A stretch of 64,000 nt of DNA, taken from JACKFB01 sp041389525. GTDB taxonomy: Bacteria; Myxococcota_A; UBA9042; PHBI01; JACKFB01. A model generated the notes under the pieces. The model was not told where the DNA came from and searched no databases. It worked only from the letters and a program-made list of their open reading frames with translations. This document shows positions 42,996 through 51,400 of the stretch, piece after piece. Positions within the stretch are counted from its first letter, which is position 1. Each line of letters opens with the position of its first letter. A program made the translations under genes and the position numbers. The stretch is taken from NCBI GenBank assembly GCA_041389525.1, contig JAWKRR010000009.1, positions 62,001 through 126,000 on the forward strand. Direction: 5' to 3'.

Positions 42996-43359
42996 GCGAG
43001 TCGCGCGAATCGAACGACTCGTCAGCGTTGCACGGTGTGAGGTGTTCGGAGCGACCACGACCGTCGCGGCGGGAGGGGATCCGCGCGGGGAGGGTCGGGA
43101 GGCTCCGAACGTGTGATGTCGCGTCCCGGCTGGAGCGCCGCGTCTGCGGCCCCGCGAGGGGGTCGTCCACATCCGCATCCAGGGTTTGCGCCTTCCGCTC
43201 CCGAGGGAGAAATCGAACCTCCGCGGCCATGTCGGACTCATCGAGCAGGGACTCGAGGGCGAGGCCGACGATCATGACGCGGGTGTCGAGAGGAAACTTG
43301 AAGAAGGCGCGGTCCATGGCAGCGGGCTCCGGCGTGGGTTCGGGTTTCGCTTCAGTCAC
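42982..43359 (-). CDS. Small hypothetical protein
   Basis: A 125-residue frame starting GTG at 43359, with AMDRAFFKFPLDTRVMIVGL and ESLLDESDMAAEVRFLPRER as a plausible folded part and an Arg/Ser-rich tail that overlaps the end of the convergent CheC-like gene by 14 nt. No family recognised and no strong ribosome site. The tail may reflect a frame error; a shorter protein is possible. If it is not a gene, 42996-43492 is an unexplained intergenic stretch. Confidence 0.4.
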   Translation of the reverse strand: MTEAKPEPTPEPAAMDRAFFKFPLDTRVMIVGLALESLLDESDMAAEVRFLPRERKAQTLDADVDDPLAGPQTRRSSRDATSHVRSLPTLPARIPSRRDGRGRSEHLTPCNADESFDSRDSLSAA

Positions 43360-43492
43360 ACCCAGGACAACCGCAGGAGGCGCTGGGGGGATTCCGAAAC
43401 GGAGGCCCTTTGACCATTTGTCGGCCCTGTGTGCGCATCCGGCGCGCCCAGTGCCAGATTGTCACCCGATCCGTGCCGAGAGGACCCGCCCG

Positions 43493-45022
43493 TCAGCTCG
43501 GGAGTGGCGTCTCGCGCAGCTTCCAGGCGATCCGGGTCGCCATGGCCATGATGGAAAGCTGCGGGTTCACGCCGAGGCTGGTCGGGACGATGCTCCCGTC
43601 GACGAGGTAGAGGCCGCGCAGGTCCCAGGCTTGGCCGTCCGGGTCGACCACCGAGTGGTCGGGCGCCGTGCCCATGCGGCAGCTGCCCAGGGGGTGCTGC
43701 GACGCACTCTCGATGCGTGACGCAGGCACCCGCTCGAGATCCATGCGCCGGAGGCCGTCGGCGTCCAGGCCCCCCAGCCCCAGCACAGGCAAAAACACCT
43801 CGCGGGCGCCTGCCTCCAAGAAGGTCTCGGCCATGGTGCGCATCAGATCTGGGATGGCGGCGCGGTCCTGACGGTCCATGCGGTAGGTGACGAAGGGCTC
43901 GCGCCCGATGCCGCGGTGCACCACGCCGCCGCCCTCATCGTGGATAAGCCCGCCCATCATCGCGAGGTGCGGCATGGTGCGAGCGCGGCGCGCGTGCTCT
44001 GGGCCGAAGCCAGGCAGGGTCGCGGCGATGACCGAGGGCGGGACGAAGACGCCGACGAGGGTGATGCGGCGCGCCTCGTGCTGATCGCTCCACGCGCTCT
44101 GGAGCGCGCCCTGCCAGCCGCGGACCGGCTCGTCGAAGCGCGCGGTCATGCGGAAGGACGGGTGCAGCGTCAGGTGGCGGCCCACCTGCTTGTGGCGGCG
44201 GCCGACCTTGCTGCGCTTGAGCAGCAGCGGCGAGTGAAAGCCGCCCGCGGCGATGACGACCCGGCGCGCCGTGACCGTGACCCGCGCGCCCGGACGGCGG
44301 CCGTCGCGGAGCAGACGCCCCTCAACGCCGACCGCGCGGTCGCCCGAAGTCAGCACCCGATCGACGAGACAATCGCTGATGATCTGCGCGCCGTGGGCCA
44401 CCGCCTGCGGCAGGTAGCTGACGTCCACGCTCATCTTGGCGCCGCAGGGGCAGCCGAAGTTGCAGCGCCCACACCCGTTGCAGTCGCGGGTGTTTCGCTT
44501 GAGCGGCTTGAGCTCGTAGCCCAGACGCCGCGCCCCCTCCCCGAAGAGCTGGGTCCCGCGCGAGCGCATGGAGACCGGCACCTCCTCCACGTGGATGGCC
44601 TTCTCCACCGCGCGAAACGGCGCGTCCATGGCCTCGGGTGAGAGCTCGGTGAGGCCGCGCTCGTCCGTCCACTGGCGCAGCACGTGCTCGGGAGTGCGAA
44701 AACACACAGCCCCCGTCAGCACCGACGAGCCGCCGACGCAGCGCCCCATCGTGACGTTGATGAGCGGCGTGTTGCCGAGCCCGATGGCCGCGGACATGCC
44801 GCCGTCGCGCCAGATATGGCGCAGGGACTCGCTGGGCCGCATGGCGCCGTAGGCCTCGGGGCGCACATGGGGGCCCTCTTCCAGCACGATGACGCGCTGG
44901 CCGGCCTCGGCCAAAATCGCCGCCGTCACCGAGCCGCCCGCGCCGGACCCGACGATGACCACGTCGCAGTCGAAGCGTTGGTCGCCGCTCAGGCTCCTGC
45001 CGGCCACGATGGCGCCGCTCAC
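43493..45022 (-). CDS. GMC oxidoreductase, long-chain alcohol oxidase-like
   Basis: A 509-residue flavoprotein of the GMC family with the FAD site DVVIVGSGAGGSVTAAILAE near residue 20, the second block GRCVGGSSVLTGAVCFRTPE, and the C-terminal block ASQHPLGSCRMGTAPDHSVV with the catalytic His, followed by LYLVDGSIVPTSLGVNPQLS. A Cys cluster, RDCNGCGRCNFGCPCGAK (Cys181, 184, 187, 191, 193), is characteristic of the plant/fungal/bacterial long-chain fatty alcohol oxidase branch. It would oxidise a lipid alcohol to aldehyde. The GTG start at 45022 has GGAGACGAAGG upstream and overlaps the stop of the partner gene (GTGA). Confidence 0.85.
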   Translation of the reverse strand: MSGAIVAGRSLSGDQRFDCDVVIVGSGAGGSVTAAILAEAGQRVIVLEEGPHVRPEAYGAMRPSESLRHIWRDGGMSAAIGLGNTPLINVTMGRCVGGSSVLTGAVCFRTPEHVLRQWTDERGLTELSPEAMDAPFRAVEKAIHVEEVPVSMRSRGTQLFGEGARRLGYELKPLKRNTRDCNGCGRCNFGCPCGAKMSVDVSYLPQAVAHGAQIISDCLVDRVLTSGDRAVGVEGRLLRDGRRPGARVTVTARRVVIAAGGFHSPLLLKRSKVGRRHKQVGRHLTLHPSFRMTARFDEPVRGWQGALQSAWSDQHEARRITLVGVFVPPSVIAATLPGFGPEHARRARTMPHLAMMGGLIHDEGGGVVHRGIGREPFVTYRMDRQDRAAIPDLMRTMAETFLEAGAREVFLPVLGLGGLDADGLRRMDLERVPASRIESASQHPLGSCRMGTAPDHSVVDPDGQAWDLRGLYLVDGSIVPTSLGVNPQLSIMAMATRIAWKLRETPLPS

Positions 45023-45495
45023 GCCTTCGTCTCCAGGCACTGGCCGTCGAAGCCGATCTCGCGGGCCGCGTCGGGGTGCTCATAGTAAAGGATGCAGAGC
45101 AGCGCCTTGACCGCGAACATCGCCGGGGCGAGCGGGCTCAACTCGAGGCGCTCGAGCGCCAAAATACGTCGGTCGTGGCTGAGAAATCGGAAGGGGAGCG
45201 GGCGCAGGGCGAGCCAGGGCGCCAGCCAACCGATGACGAAGAGCGCCAGCCGGAAGACGAGGCGTGAGCGGCTGCCCGCCCGCGCCATGAAGTCGTCGAG
45301 CTGCGCGCAGAGCCAGCGGATGCGCTCAGGCGGCGGCGGGCCCTCGTCGGACTCGAAGATGACCTCGGCCACGCTCGCGGCTTGCTTGAGCCACGCGCGG
45401 GTCACCGGCGGGGCCGCGGCGCCAGCGTCATGGTCGACCCAATGACGCGGCGCGAGCGGCACCGGGAGGCTGGCGGGGGGCGTTGGGGCGCTCAC
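45019..45495 (-). CDS. Partner of the GMC oxidase, matching the N-terminal region of alcohol oxidases
   Basis: A 158-residue protein with a helical pattern, WLCAQLDDFMARAGSRSRLV, LALFVIGWLAPWLALRPLPF, AMFAVKALLCILYYEHPDAA and REIGFDGQCL. The ending is typical of the segment that lies before the FAD domain in fatty-alcohol oxidases, so here the enzyme seems split into two coupled genes. It may act as a membrane or substrate-entry subunit. The GTG start at 45495 is 2 nt from the stop of the giant surface protein; the stop overlaps the GMC start by 4 nt. Confidence 0.7.
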   Translation of the reverse strand: MSAPTPPASLPVPLAPRHWVDHDAGAAAPPVTRAWLKQAASVAEVIFESDEGPPPPERIRWLCAQLDDFMARAGSRSRLVFRLALFVIGWLAPWLALRPLPFRFLSHDRRILALERLELSPLAPAMFAVKALLCILYYEHPDAAREIGFDGQCLETKA

Positions 45496-45497
45496 GG

Positions 45498-48400
45498 TCA
45501 GGCGCGCTCCGCGGTCTCCGTGCTCCGGCGTCGCCGCTGCCAGAGTCCCAGCATCAGCAGGAGCGCGAGCAGCGCCGCCAGGTCCGGAGACGAGGTGGAC
45601 GACGCGCAGCCGCCGCCCAGCTTGACGTCGCCGTCGACGATGACGGGCGGCGTCTCCGTGTCGCAGGCGTCACCGATGCCGTCCGTGTCCGAGTCGGCCT
45701 GGTCGGCGTTGGCGACCAGCGGGCAGTTGTCGGCGGCGTCGTCCACGCCGTCGCCGTCGTCGTCGGGGTCGCAGGCGTCGCCCATCCCGTCCTTGTCGGT
45801 GTCGAGCTGCGCCGCGTCCGCCAGGTTCGGACACCCGTCGGTCGCGTCGGGCACGCCGTCGTTGTCATCGTCGTCGTCGCAGACGTCGCCCGCGCCGTCG
45901 TCATCCGCGTCCGCCTGGTCGGCGTTCGCCACGCCAGGGCAGTTGTCGGTGGCATCGTCAGCGCCGTCCCCGTCGTCGTCGTCGTCGCAGGGGTCGCCCT
46001 GGCCGTCCTCGTCGGAGTCCGGCCCGCTGCCCGTGACGAGCCGGCAGAGATCCACGGCGTCCGGCACCCCGTCGTTGTCGGAGTCGTCGTCCAGGTAGTC
46101 GGGGATGCCGTCCTTGTCGGTGTCCACGGGCGGCGTGCCCGGGTCGTCGTCGCCGACCTCGACGGAGTCCGGGATGCCGTCGTTGTCGGAGTCGTCATCG
46201 TTCGCGTCGATGATGCCGTCGTCGTCGGAGTCCTTCGGGTTGTCGGGGTCGCCGACCTCCTCGCCGTCGGGGATGCCGTCGCCGTCCGTGTCGGGGTTGG
46301 TCGGCGAGAGGCCCAGCGCCTCTTCCAGCGCGTTGGGCAGGCCGTCGCCGTCGATGTCGTCGTCGCAGAGGTCGCCCTCCCCGTCCTCGTCCAGGTCGGC
46401 CTGATCGGGATCCTCGATGAGGCGGCAGACGTCGATGGCGTCCTCCACGCCGTCGTCGTCGGAGTCCGTGTCACGGTAGTCCGGTGTCCCGTCTTCGTCG
46501 GTGTCCACGGGCGGCGTGGTGAGGTCATCGTCGCCCGCCTCGTCCGCGTCGAGGATGCCGTCGTCGTCGGAGTCCGTGTCCAGCGCGTCGATGACCGAGT
46601 CCTCGTCCGTGTCGGTGGGGTCGAGGAAGTCGCCGATCTCGTCGGCGTCCGAGATCGTGTCCCCATCGCTGTCCGCGGTGTCGCTGAGCAGGCCGACCTC
46701 GGCCTCGAGCCCGTCGGGGACGCCGTCCGCGTCGTCGTCGATGACCGTGACCTCGACCTGCACCTCGCGCTGGATGGCGTTGACGCCGTCGGTGGCGCCC
46801 AGCAGCAGCGTGTGCGGCCCGGCGTCGGTCCACGCGGGTGTCCACGCGAAGTCGCCGGTGGCCGCGTCCAGGGTGGCGCCGGGCGGCAGCGGGCTGACAC
46901 TGAAGACAGGCGCCGGCCCGTCGGGGTCGGCGACCGCGAGCTGGAACGCGAGCACCTGCCCCTCGGTGGCCGCGAGCGGGCCGTCCGGCGTGGGCGCGAT
47001 GAAGACGGGCGGGTCGTTGGTCGGCACCACCTGGACGGTCGCCGCCAGGCTCTGCGTGCTGAAGGCGCTGGTCCCGCCGTTCACCGAGGCGTCGGCCGCC
47101 ACGTCGCCGGACGCGCCAGCGCTGCGGTCCCAAGCACGCAGCGTCAGGCTCGCCTCGCCGTCGAAATCCGCCGCGGGGACAAAGCGCACGCGCGCGCTGC
47201 CATTGAGCAGCAGCGCCGCCGTCTCGCTGACGCCCGTCAGGGGCGACCAGGCGGCGCCATCGCCCGTGGACCACTCCCACGCGCCGTTCGCTGCGTCGAC
47301 CGCCGTGACCGCGACGCCCGGCTCGGTGTCGCCGTCCACGTCGGTCACCACGGCAGCGCCACCGCTGGCCAGGATCGCGGCCACCGTGTCACCCGGCGGA
47401 TCGGTCGCGTCCTCGGCGACCGCGGTCAGGGTCAGCGTCGCGGCGGACGAGAGGACCGGCGCGTCGTTCACGGCGTTCACGCCGATGGACACGAGCACGG
47501 GCGCGCTGGTGTTGGTGCCGTCGCTGACCGTGTAGGTGAAGCTGGCCGGGCCGTTGAAGTTCGACGGCGGCGTCCAGGTGAAGCCGCCGTTCGCGGCCAG
47601 GGCCAGGGTGCCTACCGCGGGCGCGCTGGCGACCGCGGCCGAGAGGGTGCCGCCGTCCGCGTCGCCGTCGTTGACGAGGACTCCGGGGGCCAGCGCGTCC
47701 AACACCGCGTCCTCGTCGAGGGTGAAGTCGTCGGGCTCGCCCACGGGCGTCGCGTCGTCGTCGGTGATGCTGACGACGGCCTCGGCGTCCGCGAGCACGC
47801 CGTTGTCGACGGCGGTCAGCGTGAACGTGAAGGTCTCGGCCGTCGCAGACTCGTCGAGATCGTCGTCGACGATCGCGATTTCGACAGTCGTGACCTTGGT
47901 TTTCGCAGGGATGACCACCGTGCCGGTCTTCGCCGTGTAGTCGGCGGGCGAGCTGGCGGTCCCGTCGCTGGTCGCGTAGTCCACCGTCACCGGCAGGCCG
48001 CTTGAGTGGCTTAGCGAGATCGTGACCACGGCGACGCCGGCGGCTTCGGACACGGTGAGATCGGCGACCGACACCGGCGGGGGCTCGTCGTCGTCGTGGA
48101 TGGTCCCCGTGCCGACGCCCTTCAGCATCGCGCCGACGTTGACCGCGGCGGACAGCTCGACCGTGAAGGTCTCGTCGTCGTCCTCGTCGACGGTGTCGTC
48201 GAGCAGGGTCACCGAGATCTGGCCCACCGTATCGCCCGCCGCGATCTCCAAGGTGCCGGAAGCCGCGAGGTAGTCAGGTCCCGCCAGCGCGGTCCCGTCG
48301 ACGGTCTGCCAGGCCACGCTGACGTCCAGCCCGCTGGGGGCGTCCAGAGTGACGTCGAAGACCAGGGTGCCGTCTTCCTCGTTCGCCATCGCGTCGCTGA

Positions 48401-51400
48401 TGCCGATCCCGGGCGCGACGTCGTCGTCCTCGATGGTCAGGGTGCCCGTCGAGGTCCCGAGGGTGGCGCCTGTAGGCCCGCTCAGCTCGATGACCACGGT
48501 CTCGTCGGCCTCGTCGAGGGCGTCGTCGACGACCACGATCGTGAGCTCGACGCTGGAGCTGCCGGGCGCGAAGGTCGCGCTGCTGCTCACCGCGGCGAAG
48601 TCGTCGACCACGGTGGCCGTGCCCGTCGTCGTGGTCTGCCACGGGACGACCACCGGCAACCCGGTGGGCAGCGAGAGGCTCAGCACCAGCGTCGCGGGTC
48701 CGCCGTCCTCCGGCGCGGATGCGCTCGCGACCGAGACGACCGGGTGGGTGTCGATGGGCGTCGTGTCCTGGCTCGCGCGGTCGGCCTGCGTCGGGTCCAC
48801 CCCGCCGGCGCCGTCGTCCTCGATGCTCGCGCTCACCGACAGCCCGACGGCTCCGCCGAGCAGCGGGTCGGCGACCTCCACCACGAAGTTGACGTCGTCG
48901 GAGGAGCCCGCGGCGAGCGAGGCGCCGCCGAGGGTGCAGACCGAGCCGGGCCCGTTGTCGGGCACGCACACGAACGAAGCGCTCTGCCCTGGCAGGAAGA
49001 CGGTGTTGAGCGGCACCAGCACGTGGACGGCCCAGTTCGCGCTGTCCTGGTCGCCCTGGTTTCCGTAGGCGACGACGTACTCGACGGGCTGGCCTATCTC
49101 GGCCACCGCGGCGTTGTCGTCGATGGTGACATGCAGGTCCGGCGCGGCGTCCACCGGCGTCGTGATCTGCTTGAGGTTGTCGATCAGCGACGGCTCCACG
49201 CCGTTGGACAGGTCGTCGGCGACCGCGACCACGACCTTGACCGATTCCAGCCCCTTGGGGATCGCCGCGGGGTAGTCGGCGGTGAACACCACCTGCTTCG
49301 GCGAGCCGACCATCAGATTCGCGAAGGTCGCCACGCAGGCCGCGCCCGCTGTGCCAGGACCGCAGCTGATGGCCGCGTCGCTCTGCGCGCTGTTGAAGGT
49401 CGCGCCGGTGGGTACGTTCAGGTTCAGCTCGACGCCCGTCGCGTCCCGGGTCCCGTGGTTGCTGATCTGGATGGCCCAGGAGAAGGACTGACCCGCCTTG
49501 ATGGAGAGGCCGCCGTCTTCGATGGTGACGGCGAGATCGGGCAGCGCGACGAGCACCACGTCGAGCGGCCCGCTGTTGTCGGTCGGGTGCGGGTCCGGGC
49601 CGTTGGCGCCGTCGTCGGTGAAGCTCACCGGCACCGAGATGCTGTCGAGGCCCGCGGGGACGCTCGGGTTCAGCTTCAGCGCGAAGGTGTTGGTGTTCGT
49701 CGTGCCCGCGCCGACAGGGCCCAGGGTGAAGGTGCAGACGCTGCCCGGCGCGCTGCCCGCGCAGCTCCACCCGGGGGTGCTCGCGGTCGCGTTGAAGCTG
49801 GCCGCGACCGGCAGGACCGCCTCGATCTTCGAGTTCGCCGCGGTCTGGTTTCCGCTGTTCAGCCAGGTGAAGGTCCACGCGACCACGTCCCCAGGCACGG
49901 CGGCCTGACCGGCCGGCAGCATGAGGACCAAGTCCGGGGCGGCGTCGACGAGGCTGATCAGCTCCGCGTCCTCGTTGCCCGGACCCTCGTCGTCACCGTT
50001 GAGGCCGTCGTCGATGATGGCGGCGGACACCTTGATGTCGTGGATGCCTGCGGCCAGCTTGGCGGGCAGCGTGATGACGATGTTCGCCGAGGAGGACGCC
50101 CCCGCCGGCAACGCGCCCACGGTGATGCCGCACAGAGTGCCGGCGCACTGCCAGAGCGGGCTGCTGGCGGCCGCCTGAAACGTGCTGCCGCTGGGCAAGA
50201 CGACGGTCAGCGCGACGCCGGCAGCGTTCTGGGTGCCGTCGTTTCGCCAGCCCACCGTCGTGGAGAAGGGCGCGCCTGGGGTCACGCTGGCGCCGCCCGA
50301 GTTCAGCGTGATGACGAGGTCTGGCGCCGCGTCGAAGGTGGTGACCAGCTCCGAGGTGTTGTCGGCCGGTTTGGGGTCCGCGCCGTTGGCGCCGTCGTCC
50401 TCGATGGTCGCCACCAAGGTGGTGCCCGCGACGCCTGCGGGCAACGTCGCCGCGACGTCTACCGACAGTGTGAGCGCGCTGCCGCTGTCCGCCGGCACCG
50501 AGCCCAGGGCGAAGCTACAGCTCACGCCACCGGCTCCCGGGGTGCAGACGAAGCCGGCCGTGCTCTGCGCGAGATCGACCGTGGTGTGCGCCGGGACCTG
50601 CACCAGGATGCTGACGTTCGCCGCCCCCTGATTTCCGAAGTTCCAATACTCGATCGAGTAGTCGATGGCTTGGCCCGCCTTGGCCGGCGCGCCGCCATCC
50701 AGGGCGGTGATGAAGAGGTCGGGCGCCGCGTCGATGGGGGTCGCCTCGACCGCGGTGTTGTTGAGCGGCGTCGGGTCGGGGCCGTTGGCGGAGTCGTCCG
50801 CCGCGCTGGCCTGCAGGCTGGTGGACGCCACGCCAGCGGCCACGCCGGCGAGGACCTTTGCCTTGAACGTGCGCGTCACCTGCGCGCCGATGGCCATGGG
50901 GCCGATCTCGATGAGGCAGGCCGTGGCTGCGCCGGAGCCGTCCGCGCAGCTCCACCCGGGCGAGCTGCCCGTGGCCACGAAGACCGTCGACGCCGGCACC
51001 AGCACCAGCGCCGTGACGCCCGTCGCCGCCTGCTTGCCCTCTTGGAAGATGTTGAGGGTGTAGGTGATGGTCTGACCGGGGACCGCCGTCACGGCGCCAT
51101 CGCCCGCGGTGATTCGGAGGTCGGGGGCCGCGTCGATGGCCGTCGTGATGGAGATGGCGTTGTCGGCCGGAGTCGACTCGGCGAGGGCTCCCGAGATCCC
51201 CGAGATCTGCGCGGGCACCACCAGGTCGTGGATCCCAGCGGGGATCCCGGCCGCCACCTTCAGCGCCAAGACCGCCGATCCCTGCGCCCCGGGGGCCAGA
51301 ACGCCCGCGCTGAGGTCGCAGAAGAGGCCGCCGCCCACCGCGGGCTGACAGATGAACTCCGGCGCCGTCGCCGCGGCGTCGACGGTCGCGACGGCCGGAA

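Noticed and set aside
42996..43492. Possible insertion or RNA gene between the CheC-like and GMC genes
   Set aside because: No inverted ends, transposase remnant, tRNA or strong fold could be seen; a small reverse-strand frame covers most of it.
45660..46740. Repetitive GTCGTC-rich DNA resembling a microsatellite or CRISPR-like array
   Set aside because: It encodes the TSP3 Asp repeats in frame; units are not separated by unique spacers of constant length.
45554..46900. Thr/Arg-rich reverse-strand frame of 448 codons
   Set aside because: It is the Asp-rich TSP3 repeat region read one base off; the TSP3 frame is clearly the coding one.
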